DNA of 64,000 bases, from the NCBI RefSeq assembly GCF_020103725.1, contig NZ_JAHXBG010000026.1:62001-126000 (forward strand), read 5' to 3'. The stretch comes from Hyalangium gracile (GTDB lineage Bacteria; Myxococcota; Myxococcia; Myxococcales; Myxococcaceae). Of the stretch, positions 17,579-26,713 are shown one piece after another. Made by a program: the position numbers and the translations under genes. The notes under the pieces were generated by a model. That model had not been told where the DNA came from and did no database searches. It saw nothing but the letters and a program-made list of their open reading frames with translations. Positions within the stretch are counted from its first letter, which is position 1. Each line of letters opens with the position of its first letter.

Positions 17579-19006
17579 CTACCGCTTGAAGTGCGCCGCC
17601 ACCACGCTGGCCACGCAGGCGGTGAGCTTCTTGCCCGTGGGGATGTGCAGGAACTCGTTGGGCCCGTGCGCGTTGGAGCCCGGCCCCAGCACGCCGGTGA
17701 TGAGGAACTGCGCCTCCGGGAAGCGCTTGCCCAGCATCTCCATGAACGGGATGGTGCCGCCCTCGCCCATGGCCATGAAGGGCTTGCCGAAGAAGGCCTG
17801 GCTGGCCTCGGCGGTGGCCTTCTCCAGCCACGGCGCCAGCGCAGGCGCGTCCCAGCCCGCGCTGGCCTTCTCTCCCTCGAACGTCACCTTGGCGCCGTAT
17901 GGCGGGTTGCTCTCCAGCGCCTCCTTGAGCGCCTTGGTGGCCGCCACCGGATCCAGCCGCGGGGGAATGCGCATGCTCAGCTTCAGCGAGGTGTACGGCC
18001 GCAGCACGTTGCCCGCGCTCCCCAGCGCCGGCAGCCCCTCCGCGCCGGTGATGGACAGCGCCGGCCGCCAGGTGCGGTTGAGGATCAGCTCCGTGCCGTC
18101 GTTCGTCACCGGCCGGGCGCCCGGCATCCACGGGAAGCGGTCGAACACCTCCTGGCCCAGCACCTTCGCCACCGCCTTGGCCTGCTCCATGCGGGCGGGG
18201 GGAGTCTGCACGTGCAGGCCCTCGACGCGCACGCGCCCGGTGGCCACGTCATCCACGCGGTCCAGCAGCTGGCGCAGGATGCGGAAAGAGGAGGGGACGA
18301 TGCCGCTGGCGTCGCCCGAGTGCACGCCCTCCGAGAGGATGTCCACGCGCAGGTTGCCGGAGATGAGGCCGCGCAGGCTCGTCGTCATCCACAGCTGCTC
18401 GTAGTTGGCGCAGCCCGAGTCCAGGCACACCACCAGCGAGGGCTGGCCGATGCGCGGCGCCAGGGCCTCGATGTAGGCCGGCAAGTCGTACGAGCCGCTC
18501 TCCTCGCACGCCTCGATGAGCACCACGCAGCGGGCGTGGGACAGCTTCTGCTCCTTGAGCAGGCGGATGGCCGCCAGCGAGGCGAAGGCGGAGTAGCCGT
18601 CATCCGCGCCGCCACGGCCGAAGAGCTTGTCGCCCTCGCGCACCGGCTCCCAGGGGTTCAGGCCCTGGCGCCAGCCCGTCATCTCCGGCTGCTTGTCCAG
18701 GTGGCCGTAGAGCAGGACGGTGTCCTTCCCCTCGCCGGGGATGTCCATGTAGATGACCGGCGTGCGCGGCTCGCCCTTCTCGTTGTTCAGCCGCACCACC
18801 TCCACCTTGAGGCCGGGGATGTGGGCCGCCTGCGACTGGGCCCAGTCGGCGATGAGCTTCACCGCTTGCTCCATGTGGCCCTTCTTCGCCCAGTCCGGCT
18901 CGAACGCGGGGGACTTGTTGGGGATGCGGATGTAGCGCTCGAGCTGGGGGAGGATCTCCTTCTCCCAGATGCTCTCGGAGGATGACAGGGCAGTGGCGTT
19001 GTTCAT
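17579..19006 (-). CDS. M20-family metallo-dipeptidase
   Basis: The start is set at 19006 (475 aa) because GGAAGAGG lies 4 bases upstream; the frame is open for 56 more codons without a site. Zinc-ligand motifs of clan MH peptidases are present: LLYGHLDKQ with His102, GRGGADDGY with Asp135, EACEES with the catalytic Glu168 and ligand Glu169, CLDSG with an Asp near 195, and GPGSNAHGPNE with the last His. The insertion domain for dimerisation lies between about 200 and 350. There is no signal peptide, so it is a cytoplasmic two-zinc exopeptidase, probably a non-specific dipeptidase. It is divergent from the next lipoprotein gene. Confidence 0.88.
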   Translation of the reverse strand: MNNATALSSSESIWEKEILPQLERYIRIPNKSPAFEPDWAKKGHMEQAVKLIADWAQSQAAHIPGLKVEVVRLNNEKGEPRTPVIYMDIPGEGKDTVLLYGHLDKQPEMTGWRQGLNPWEPVREGDKLFGRGGADDGYSAFASLAAIRLLKEQKLSHARCVVLIEACEESGSYDLPAYIEALAPRIGQPSLVVCLDSGCANYEQLWMTTSLRGLISGNLRVDILSEGVHSGDASGIVPSSFRILRQLLDRVDDVATGRVRVEGLHVQTPPARMEQAKAVAKVLGQEVFDRFPWMPGARPVTNDGTELILNRTWRPALSITGAEGLPALGSAGNVLRPYTSLKLSMRIPPRLDPVAATKALKEALESNPPYGAKVTFEGEKASAGWDAPALAPWLEKATAEASQAFFGKPFMAMGEGGTIPFMEMLGKRFPEAQFLITGVLGPGSNAHGPNEFLHIPTGKKLTACVASVVAAHFKR

Positions 19007-19254
19007 GCGGCCTCTTCCACTACGTAACGCCGGTTGGATGCAAGACCGAGTTACGGCCCCGGGAGGCGGGGGCCTCTCCGGCTGGCCCCTCGATGACGCA
19101 GTACGAAATGGTGATCCGGAGACGTGCGCCATCGCGCGGGACAGCGTCGATGCGGTGATTCCGTTGGGGCTCAAATGGTTGAGGGCAGGAGCCCTATTCG
19201 CCTGGGGAGGTAAGGACGTGCTACAGGCGTCCTCGCTTTCGGGGAGGAGTCCTT

Positions 19255-20583
19255 ATGCGCGAGTTCCGTGTTGGTCGACGTTGGGGCCTGCGAGCCGTGT
19301 GCGCGGCGGTGCTGCTGGGAGCTGGCGTGCTGAGCTGCGGCACGGAGGAGGAGCTGCCGCCTCCGGGGGATCAGGTGGCCCCCAGCCGCATCGACATCGT
19401 CGGAGGCATCACCGCCGGGGCCACCTTCTCCGGGCAGACGACGCTGGAGGCCGTCGCCGAGGACGAGTCCGGGCAGGTGGCCAAGGTGACGTTCTTCGTG
19501 TCCGGCGTGCCGGCGTGCACGGATGCAACGGCCAAGAGCTCGGGCTCCAGGTTCTCGTGCGACTGGGACTCTCGCAACACTCCGGAAGGTAACCATCAGC
19601 TCGTCGCCACGGCGCAGGATGCCGCGGGCAACCTCACCAGCTCCACGCCGATGCCTTTCAGCGTCGGCGTGAACGTGCCGCCCATCCTCTCCGCCGTGAG
19701 CGCGAACCCCACCGCCGTCAATGAGGGGCAGAACGTGGCCCTCTCGGTGACGGCGACGGATCAGGCGGGAGATGTGCTCACGTACACCTGGACGCAGGTG
19801 ACTCCCGCCAGCCCCCTGGGCACCTTCACCAACGAAAACTCCGCGACGCCCACGTGGAAGGCGCCGCTGCTGTCCACGACGACGACGTTCACGCTGCGGG
19901 TGAAGGTCACCGACAACCGGGGCGGGACGTCTCAGCGCACGGTGGATCTGCAGGTGGCGAACGTGGCGTCCGCGAACCGGGCTCCCACGGTGGATGCCGC
20001 CATCTCCGCGCCGGGGACGGTGGTGGCCGGGAAGAACGCGGACCTGTCGATCGGGGCCACCGATCCGGATGGGGATCCGCTGACCTACTCGTGGAGGACG
20101 AGCCCCACGGCCAACGTGGGGACCTTCACCGGCACGAGCACGGCGGCCACGGGCTGGCGCTCTCCGGAGATCTCCCAGGACACCAGCTACACCCTGCAGG
20201 TCACCGTGTCCGACGGCGTGGCCTCCGTCACCCGCTCCGTCAGCGTGAGGGCCACGGTGCCCCGGTACTCCACGGACGTTCAAGCCATCTGGAACGACAA
20301 GTGCACCCGGTGCCACAGCGGCACCAGTCCCAGTGGGCGGCTGGATCTGTCGGCGTCGAGGTCCTACTCCAGCCTGATCAACGGAGCGACCAACAGCACG
20401 AGCTGCAGCACGCTCAGGCGCGTGGCGGCCACCCGGCCCGACAGCTCGCTGCTGATCCGGAAGATTACCGGGACGAGCTGTGGCGGCCGGATGCCGCAGG
20501 ATGACACGCAGTACTTCGCCAACAACCCGGGCCTGGTGACGCTCATTCGCTCCTGGATCCTCGCGAACGCGCTCAACAACTGA
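19255..20583 (+). CDS. Surface lipoprotein with Ig/PKD-like repeats and one haem c site
   Basis: The 442-residue protein has a strong ribosome site (GGGGAGGAG) and a lipobox ending at about Cys24 (LLGAGVLSC). It has three beta-sandwich repeats of cadherin/PKD type: about 40-140, an Ig-like domain with NVPPILSAVSANPT, and NRAPTVDAAISAPG near 240. The C-terminal 100 residues contain CTRCH followed by SGTSPSGRLDLS and a GRMPQ motif before the end. This is the pattern of planctomycete-type cytochrome c domains in which the Met of GRMP is the distal ligand. The protein is likely an outer-membrane electron carrier or haem-binding adhesin. It is transcribed divergently from the M20 peptidase with 248 bases between them. 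Confidence 0.8.
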   Translation: MREFRVGRRWGLRAVCAAVLLGAGVLSCGTEEELPPPGDQVAPSRIDIVGGITAGATFSGQTTLEAVAEDESGQVAKVTFFVSGVPACTDATAKSSGSRFSCDWDSRNTPEGNHQLVATAQDAAGNLTSSTPMPFSVGVNVPPILSAVSANPTAVNEGQNVALSVTATDQAGDVLTYTWTQVTPASPLGTFTNENSATPTWKAPLLSTTTTFTLRVKVTDNRGGTSQRTVDLQVANVASANRAPTVDAAISAPGTVVAGKNADLSIGATDPDGDPLTYSWRTSPTANVGTFTGTSTAATGWRSPEISQDTSYTLQVTVSDGVASVTRSVSVRATVPRYSTDVQAIWNDKCTRCHSGTSPSGRLDLSASRSYSSLINGATNSTSCSTLRRVAATRPDSSLLIRKITGTSCGGRMPQDDTQYFANNPGLVTLIRSWILANALNN

Positions 20584-20591
20584 GCGCCGCG

Positions 20592-20969
20592 TCAGCGCAC
20601 CGTGGGGACGCGGCAGGCCGCGTGCCCCAGGATCTGGTCTCCCTCGCGGGTGGAGGTGGGTGTTGGCACCCATCCCCCCGCCAGCCGGGCATCCAGCATC
20701 TCATCCGCCGTTGGCTTGTGGTCCCACACGGAGACCCCGTTCACGCCGCCCAGTCAGGTGGTGTCGAACACCAGGAACACCTCCCGCCAGGGGAGGACCA
20801 CGTCGTGCGTGAACTCGTCCTGGATGACGACGTCCGCCACGTCGCTCGGCGGCGTCTGCGCGAAGCCCCACCGGATGACGTCCTGGAGGATCGTCAGGTT
20901 CGCCAGCTCGGCCTTCAGTGCCGCCAGCCGCTCCGATGAGAGCCCCGCGCGGTCGATCAGCGTGGACAT
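20592..20969 (-). CDS. Small gene interrupted in frame by TGA (possible selenoprotein or nonsense mutant)
   Basis: An ATG at 20969, with GGAG 4 bases upstream and 9 bases after the acyl-CoA synthetase stop, opens a 71-codon frame ending VFLVFDTT-TGA at 20754-20756. The same frame continues for 53 more codons (LGGVNGVSVWDHKPTADE onward) with about 87 percent G/C third positions, to a TGA at 20592-20594. Conceptual length is 125 residues. The downstream part reads like normal protein, so the inner TGA is either a point mutation, a sequencing error or a recoded selenocysteine. A short hairpin with a GGTCT loop starts 6 bases past the TGA. The protein family is not recognised and no CxxU redox motif is present. 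Confidence 0.6.
20713..20747 (-). promoter_or_regulatory. SECIS-like hairpin just downstream of the in-frame TGA
   Basis: On the coding strand, counting from the base after the TGA, GGC (7-9) and GUG (10-12) can pair with GCC (39-41) and CAC (34-36). Inside these, ACGG (14-17) pairs with CCGU (23-26) around a 5-base loop GGUCU (18-22). The bacterial formate-dehydrogenase SECIS of E. coli has GGUCU in its apical loop at nearly the same distance (19-23). The stem here is short and GC-rich sequence folds easily, so this is only suggestive. Confidence 0.3.
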
Positions 20970-20978
20970 GGCTCCAGC

Positions 20979-22610
20979 CTACTCCTGTGGGTGCTTCAGC
21001 AGGTAGTCGCCGTACTCCTCGCGCAGCTTCGTCTTCAGGAACTTGCCCGTGGACGTGCGCGGGATCTGCTGCACGAAGAGGTACGCGTCCGGCAGCCAGT
21101 AGCTGGCGAAGTGCTTCTCCAGGTGCGCCGCCAGCTCCTCCTTCGTCGCGGACTTGCCTTGCTTGAACACCACCGCCGCCAGCGGGCGCTCGTCCCACTT
21201 CGGGTGCCGCCCCGCGAACACCGCCGCCTCGAGCACCGCCGGGTGCGCCATCAGCGCGTTCTCCAGCGCCACCGAGCTGATCCACTCTCCGCCCGACTTG
21301 ATGACATCCTTGGAGCGATCGGTGATTCGCAGGTACCCGTCGGGATCGATCGTGACGACGTCTCCCGTCTTGAACCAGCCGTCCTTCGTGAAGCGGTCCT
21401 TGCCCTCGTCGCCGTAGTACGACGAGGCCACCCACGGCCCGCGCACCTCCAACTCGCCCATCGTCGAGCCGTCCCAGGGGAGCACCTGTCCCGTGTCGCT
21501 CACGTGGCGCTGCTCGACGAAGGGCAGCGGGAAGCCCTGCGAGGCGCGCACCGACAGCTTCGTCGCGTCGTCCGCGTCCGCGTGGTGCCGCTTGAGCCGC
21601 GCGAGCGTCCCCACCGGGTTGAGCTCGCTCATGCCCCACGCGTGCGTCACCACCAGGCCATGCCGCTTCCGGAAGCCGTCGATCATCGCCGGCGGCGCCG
21701 CCGATCCACCGATGGCCATGGTGCGCATCGCGCTGAGATCCCACCGCTTCGGCTCTTGATCCAGCAGCGCCAGGATGCCGATCCAGATGGTGGGCACTCC
21801 GCCCGCGACGGTCACCCGCTCCTGGGCCATCAGATCCAGCAGCGAGGTGGGATCCAGGTGCGGCCCGGGCATGACGATCTTCGCGCCCGTGGCCACCGCG
21901 TCGTAGGGCAGGCCCCAGGCCGCCGCGTGGAACATGGGCACCACGGGCAGCACCGTGTCCGCCTCGCACACGCCCAGCACGTCCGCCGTGCATGAGGCCA
22001 GCGTGTGCAGCACCGTGGAGCGGTGGCTGAAGAGGACGCCCTTGGGGTTGCCGGTGGTGCCGGAGGTGTAGCAGAGCATCGCCGCGGTGCGCTCCTCCAA
22101 CTCCGGGAAGTCGAAGCTGTCCGCCTCGGGCGCCAGCAGCTGCTCGTAGTCGAGCCGGCCGCTCGGGACAGGCCCGTCATCCGGGACGACGATGACGCGC
22201 TCGATGGAGGGCACCGCGCCCGCGAACTTCTCGAACAGCGGCAGCAGCGAGCGGTCCACCACGATGACCCGGTCCTCGGCGTGACGGGCGATGTAGCCGA
22301 GGTCATTCGGGTGCAGGCGCAGGTTGAGCGTGTGGAGCACCGCGCCCATGGCCGGCACGGCGAAGTAGAGCTCCAGGTGCTGGTGGTGGTTCCAGCAGAG
22401 CGAGGCGACGCGGTCCCCCGGCTTCACCCCGAGCCGCTTCAGCGCCCCCGCGAGCCGACACGCGCGGCGATAGAAGTCCGCGTAGGTATAGCGGTGGAGC
22501 GAGCGGTCCGGTCGCCGGCTGACGATCTCGGAGCGTCCATAGAAGGTCCGCGCCCTCTCCAGGAAGTGGGTGAGGGTGAGCGGGAAATCCATCATCCGTC
22601 CGGCGAGCAT
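20979..22610 (-). CDS. AMP-forming fatty acyl-CoA synthetase
   Basis: The 543-residue protein has the ANL-superfamily P-loop YTSGTTGNPKG, the A5 motif HAWGMSELNPVG and the A7/A8 region KDGWFKTGDVVTIDPDGY with ITDRSKDVIKSGGEWIS. A C-terminal TSTGKFLK supplies the catalytic Lys. It should activate a medium- or long-chain acid with ATP and CoA; its MDFPLTLTHFLERA N-terminus resembles AlkK/DmdB-like ligases, so the chain length is uncertain. The start at 22610 has GGGGGAC 7 bases upstream; two nearby ATGs (22595 and 22592) are possible alternatives. It is probably co-transcribed with the small TGA-interrupted gene that follows. Confidence 0.88.
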   Translation of the reverse strand: MLAGRMMDFPLTLTHFLERARTFYGRSEIVSRRPDRSLHRYTYADFYRRACRLAGALKRLGVKPGDRVASLCWNHHQHLELYFAVPAMGAVLHTLNLRLHPNDLGYIARHAEDRVIVVDRSLLPLFEKFAGAVPSIERVIVVPDDGPVPSGRLDYEQLLAPEADSFDFPELEERTAAMLCYTSGTTGNPKGVLFSHRSTVLHTLASCTADVLGVCEADTVLPVVPMFHAAAWGLPYDAVATGAKIVMPGPHLDPTSLLDLMAQERVTVAGGVPTIWIGILALLDQEPKRWDLSAMRTMAIGGSAAPPAMIDGFRKRHGLVVTHAWGMSELNPVGTLARLKRHHADADDATKLSVRASQGFPLPFVEQRHVSDTGQVLPWDGSTMGELEVRGPWVASSYYGDEGKDRFTKDGWFKTGDVVTIDPDGYLRITDRSKDVIKSGGEWISSVALENALMAHPAVLEAAVFAGRHPKWDERPLAAVVFKQGKSATKEELAAHLEKHFASYWLPDAYLFVQQIPRTSTGKFLKTKLREEYGDYLLKHPQE

Positions 22611-22671
22611 GGCAGGGTCCCCCAGGTGAGCAAGGCCGCGATGGAGAGCGCCAGCGCGGTGGGGGGACATG

Positions 22672-24186
22672 TTACGGCTGCTGCCGCTCGTAGTGGTACG
22701 CGATCGTCCCGAAGGAGGCGCCAGAGGACCAGGTGCCGGTGATCCACAGGTCTCCGGCGGGCGTGTCGAAGCCCTCGACCTGGAGGGCCGAGAAGCCCGG
22801 CCTGACGGGCAGATGGACCACGCTCCACTGCTCGCCGTGCTTGCGCAGGACGTAGGACGTGCCGAGGGTGACCCACACGTCATTGCCATCCGGGCTGACC
22901 CAGATGTCCTGCACGGCCGGAGCCTGTCCGTGGAGCGCCGGGACGGCCAGCTCGGAGCGCCACCAGTCTCCTGGCATCCAGCGCAGCACCTCGGAGGCGG
23001 TGGCCGCGTAGAGGTGCTTCTCGTGGGGACCGGCGATGGCGACGAAGGGCTGGCTCGCGAGGCTCTGGGAGCGGGCCCAGGAGCCCCAGCGAGCGCGCTG
23101 CCGGAACACTCCGCGCTGGTGGCCATCGCTCCCCACCGCGAGCCGCGGCCCGGAGCTGTCTCCCCACAGGGCGGAGAGCCGATCCCGCGCGCCCATGCTC
23201 TCGGGCTCGTGCTGCCACATGGTCCCGGTCCACCGCAGCACGCCGTCGCCGCTGCTCGCCACCCAGGTGGCGTCAGGCCCGGTGTAGAGCGCCGGAGGTT
23301 CGATGGTGGTCCACCCGTTCGTCGCGTAGCCCACGGGCGCCCAGCTCCGTCCATCGAAGCGGAACACCGGCGAGGGGCAGTGCAGCAGCGGCTGCGCCGG
23401 GCCTCCGGCGAACGTCGCGGTGCCGAGCCAGCAAGGCCCCATGGCGGGGAGCTCGTTGATGGCCCAGACGTTGGTGGAGTCGGTGCCCTGGAGCCGGAAG
23501 GGCTGGAAGCCCGGCAGGTCCACGGTGCTCTCGGAGAAGTGGCCGTCGCTGAAGCGCACCACCTGCGCATCGGCCTGCGCCTCGGGCAGCGCGCGGGCCG
23601 CGAGGAAGATGTCGTCAGCGTTGCTGCCCCAGAGTCCCTGGAATTCGTAGGGACCGCTCAGGACATACTGGTGGCGCAGGCACAGGCCGGCGGCGCACTC
23701 GTCGACGCCGATCTCTTCCACGAGGGTTCCTGCCTCGGGCGGCCTCGCGTCTCCCGTCTGGATGTCCCCCGCGTCGGTCCGAGTGACGGGACCTCCGTCG
23801 GGCCCCGCGTCTGGACCGCCGTCGGGAGGGCCACCGTCAGGAGTGGGGCCAGCGTCGGGAGTGGGGCCAGCGTCGGGAACAGGGCCGGCGTCAGGGAAAG
23901 GACCCGCGTCGGGAACGGGCCCCGCATCGGGAGTGGGACCCGCATCGGGAATGGGACCCGCGTCGACGACAGTGCCTCCGTCTGGACCTGGAGGAGTGCC
24001 GCCATCCGTCCCGGCGTCACCGACAGGCGTGGTGCCACCATCCGTCCCGGCATCTTCGTCGTAGCAGTTCCCCTGCGTGACGCAGACGTCGTAGTAGGCC
24101 TCGTCGAAGTCGCGGCAGCTGGCGTAGGCCAGCACGAAGACCACGACGCCCAGTCCGGTGCGCTTGAGGACACTCGGAGTCACCAT
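22672..24186 (-). CDS. Lipoprotein with PDAG repeat linker and beta-propeller-like domain
   Basis: The 504-residue protein begins with a lipoprotein-type signal ending near Cys24 (VVVFVLAYASC). Residues 45-130 are a low-complexity DAG-P/DGG linker built of six-residue PDAGPx units. The remaining 350 residues contain repeated LWGSNADDIFLAA, NVWAIN, ATWVAS and DVWVTLG segments typical of the six- or seven-bladed propellers of myxobacterial surface proteins. The long acidic linker would hold the propeller away from the membrane. The ATG overlaps the stop of the upstream gene (ATGGTGA), indicating translational coupling. Function is unknown. Confidence 0.75.
   Translation of the reverse strand: MVTPSVLKRTGLGVVVFVLAYASCRDFDEAYYDVCVTQGNCYDEDAGTDGGTTPVGDAGTDGGTPPGPDGGTVVDAGPIPDAGPTPDAGPVPDAGPFPDAGPVPDAGPTPDAGPTPDGGPPDGGPDAGPDGGPVTRTDAGDIQTGDARPPEAGTLVEEIGVDECAAGLCLRHQYVLSGPYEFQGLWGSNADDIFLAARALPEAQADAQVVRFSDGHFSESTVDLPGFQPFRLQGTDSTNVWAINELPAMGPCWLGTATFAGGPAQPLLHCPSPVFRFDGRSWAPVGYATNGWTTIEPPALYTGPDATWVASSGDGVLRWTGTMWQHEPESMGARDRLSALWGDSSGPRLAVGSDGHQRGVFRQRARWGSWARSQSLASQPFVAIAGPHEKHLYAATASEVLRWMPGDWWRSELAVPALHGQAPAVQDIWVSPDGNDVWVTLGTSYVLRKHGEQWSVVHLPVRPGFSALQVEGFDTPAGDLWITGTWSSGASFGTIAYHYERQQP
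23835..23970 (-). repeat. 18-bp tandem repeats encoding PDAGPx linker
   Basis: About seven imperfect 18-base units encode PDAGP plus a variable residue (I, T, V, F, V, T, T) in the surface lipoprotein. The units differ mainly at the variable codon and at silent positions, so the array is old but could still change length by slippage. Confidence 0.7.
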
Positions 24187-25145
24187 GGCAGCTCTCCCGC
24201 GAATCCGACGGAGACGTGGTCCTGGCCCACTGATACCTGTGGCTCCACCGAGTCCGAACCGCTGAACAGGTGCATGGCTCCCCCCGTGATCAACAGCGTC
24301 GTCCCCACGCTCAGGCCGATCCGCGCCACGGTCTGCTGGCTCTTGCCGGAGTCGCGGATCTGCGCGGCCTCTCGCGTCGAGCGCGTCGTGCCGTCGGTCA
24401 ATTCCTTGTACTTCGCGTCCGAGCCCAGGAAGAAGAAGACCCCCGTCCCCAGCGCCACCCCTCCCGCGGCCACGGGGATCCACGCCCAGCGCCGTATCGA
24501 GTTCTCCTTGCGTGGCTCCCGGGTGCTCACCACGGTGGGCGCCGGAGCAAGCACAGGCCCCGGTGCCGGCGGCTCAGGGACAGGCTCGGGAGGGGGCGCC
24601 TCGACGACGGGCGCGGGAGCGGGGCCGGGCCCCGGAGGCGTCACGCGCGGGCCGGGAGCCGGTGCCTGGGGCGACGAGGTCCGCCCGAACTTCTTGTTGC
24701 CCGCCGTCACCAGCACCCTGGCCGCCCTCGACATCTCGTCGAGCAGCGCCTCGAAGCCCGCCACGCGCTTCGTATAGGTCCGCACGCGCTGGCCCGTGGT
24801 CGCGTCGAGCATGCGCAGGTTGAGCTGGAAGCGCTCCCCCGACACGCGGGCGACGTTGCCCGTCACCAGGCAGTCCACGCCCAGCGCGCTGGTCAGCTCG
24901 GTGACGCACTTGCCGCCGGTGCAGCCCATCAGCTGCCGCTGTCGGTCCAGGCCCAGCATCACGGTGAGATCCTGCGCGCTCACCACCTGGGCTCCCTGGT
25001 CCGAGAGCTCCTGCGCCAGGTGCTCGGCCAGGAACGAGGCCCGCTGCGCCTCCACGTCCACCACGGACAGGCTCGGGACGGCGAGCTTCAGTGGCTCCCC
25101 CCAGCACAGGGCGGGCAGCAGGCACAACCACCACCAGTGGCGCAT
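24180..25145 (-). CDS. Envelope protein with TolB-N-like domain and Pro-rich linker
   Basis: The 321-residue protein has a signal peptide (1-16, LCLLPALCWG). Residues 18-150 form a domain with a CTGGKCVTELTSALGVDCLVTGNVARV motif, the pattern of N-terminal TolB/CsgG-like domains that myxobacteria couple to TPR or repeat lipoproteins. A Pro/Ala/Val spacer lies at about 155-212. Two hydrophobic stretches (AWIPVAAGGVALGTGVFFFLG near 225-245 and IGLSVGTTLLITGGAMHLF near 285-303) look like membrane helices, with charged residues around them. The stop overlaps the start of the PDAG lipoprotein gene, so the two probably act together in the envelope. The role is unknown. Confidence 0.7.
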   Translation of the reverse strand: MRHWWWLCLLPALCWGEPLKLAVPSLSVVDVEAQRASFLAEHLAQELSDQGAQVVSAQDLTVMLGLDRQRQLMGCTGGKCVTELTSALGVDCLVTGNVARVSGERFQLNLRMLDATTGQRVRTYTKRVAGFEALLDEMSRAARVLVTAGNKKFGRTSSPQAPAPGPRVTPPGPGPAPAPVVEAPPPEPVPEPPAPGPVLAPAPTVVSTREPRKENSIRRWAWIPVAAGGVALGTGVFFFLGSDAKYKELTDGTTRSTREAAQIRDSGKSQQTVARIGLSVGTTLLITGGAMHLFSGSDSVEPQVSVGQDHVSVGFAGELPW

Positions 25146-25269
25146 GGGTCGGGCACGCTACCGCATCCCCCTGGTCGCGGAGAATAGGGGGCCGGCGAGT
25201 AGAGACTCCCCAACCTTCGGGCGTGGCTGTGGTGTAGTGGCCCGCGCCCATCCTGAATTCGGAGGAAGT

Positions 25270-26592
25270 GTGCTGCGACGTTCTGCCCGCTCGGTGCTCC
25301 TGCTTCTCGCGCTCGGAGGGAGCGCCCTCGCCGCGGACCCTGGCGGCCCCGCCTCGCCCGCGCTCCAGGGACTGGAGCCCCTCTATCCCGAGCTCGATGC
25401 GCTCTACCGCGATCTCCACCAGTCCCCGGAGCTCTCCACGCGCGAGGAGAACACCGCCGCGAAGATGGCCCAGCGCCTGCGAGCGCTCGGCTTCGAGGTG
25501 ACGGAGAAGGTGGGTGGGCACGGCGTGGTGGGTCTGCTGCGCAACGGCAAGGGCCCCACGGTGATGGTGCGCACGGAGTTCGACGGGCTGCCGGTGGAGG
25601 AGAAGACGGGGCTGCCCTACGCCAGCAAGGTGACGGCCAGGGATCCCTCGGGGCAGACGGTGCCGGTGATGCATGCCTGCGGGCATGACGTGCACATGAC
25701 GGCCTGGGTTGGCACCGCCACGCTCCTGGCCCGCTCCAAGGACCGGTGGCGGGGCACGCTGATGATGGTGGGCCAGCCGGCCGAGGAGTTCGGATCCGGT
25801 GCCCGGACCATGCTCGATGCGGGCCTGTTCAAGCGCTTCCCCAAGCCGGACTTCGCGCTGGCGGTGCACAACCTGGCCAGCGCCGCCTCCGGGACGGTGG
25901 AGCACGTGTCCGGCTTCGCCTTCGCCAGCGTGGACTCCGTGGACGTCACCCTCTACGGCAAGGGCGGGCACGGCGCCTATCCGCACACCACGGTGGATCC
26001 GGTGCTGCTCGCGGCCCGGACGGTGCTCTCGCTCCAGACGATCGTCAGCCGCGAGCGCAACCCGATGGAGCCCGCGGTGGTGACGGTGGGCTCCATCCAT
26101 GGCGGCACCAAGCACAACATCATCCCCGATGAGGTGAAGCTGCAGATCACCGTGCGCAGCTACAAGCCCGAGGTCCGCAAGCAGATCCTCGACGCCATCG
26201 AGCGCATCGCGAAGGGCGAGTCCATCGCCGCGGGCTCGCCGCGTCCTCCCTCCGTGGCCGTCACCGAGGGCACCCCGGCCACCTACAACGATCCGGAGCT
26301 CCTGAAGCGGGTGCTGCCCGCGGTGGCCCGAGCGGTGGGCGCCGAGAACGTCCGCGAGGGCACGCCCACCATGGGCGGAGAGGACTTCTCCGAGTATGGC
26401 CGCGTGGGTGTGCCGTCGGTGATGTTCTGGATCGGCACGGTGGAGCCGAAGCGGCTGCAGGCGGCGCAGAAGGCGGGAGAGACGCTGCCCTCGCTCCACT
26501 CGGGCCTCTTCGCTCCGGATCGCGAGCGGACGATCCGCACCGGGGTGAGCACGCTGGTGAGCGCCTCCCTGGAGCTGCTCGGCAAGCCGTGA
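25270..26592 (+). CDS. Secreted M20D amidohydrolase
   Basis: The protein of about 440 residues begins with a GTG at 25270 just after GGAGGAA and has a signal peptide (SVLLLLALGGSALAA). It carries the M20D metal-binding motifs HACGHDVHMTAW, PAEEFGSGARTM and TMGGEDFSEYG with the conserved His/Asp/Glu ligands. HACGHD contains the Cys/His pattern typical of amidohydrolases acting on N-acyl or indole-acetyl amino acids. It would release an acyl group from an N-acylated amino acid outside the cytoplasm. The neighbouring genes give no substrate clue. A start at 25268 is out of frame, so the GTG at 25270 is preferred although its spacing to the ribosome site is short. Confidence 0.87.
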   Translation: MLRRSARSVLLLLALGGSALAADPGGPASPALQGLEPLYPELDALYRDLHQSPELSTREENTAAKMAQRLRALGFEVTEKVGGHGVVGLLRNGKGPTVMVRTEFDGLPVEEKTGLPYASKVTARDPSGQTVPVMHACGHDVHMTAWVGTATLLARSKDRWRGTLMMVGQPAEEFGSGARTMLDAGLFKRFPKPDFALAVHNLASAASGTVEHVSGFAFASVDSVDVTLYGKGGHGAYPHTTVDPVLLAARTVLSLQTIVSRERNPMEPAVVTVGSIHGGTKHNIIPDEVKLQITVRSYKPEVRKQILDAIERIAKGESIAAGSPRPPSVAVTEGTPATYNDPELLKRVLPAVARAVGAENVREGTPTMGGEDFSEYGRVGVPSVMFWIGTVEPKRLQAAQKAGETLPSLHSGLFAPDRERTIRTGVSTLVSASLELLGKP

Positions 26593-26713
26593 GCGGGGGA
26601 GGGCGGACGGGGCCCCGCCAGGCTGCTGCCAGCGCCGAGGCGGCGAGCAGGGGCTCGTTGCCGGAGCCAGGGAATGCCGCACCCTTCGTGGATAACCACA
26701 CGAGGAGGATTCC

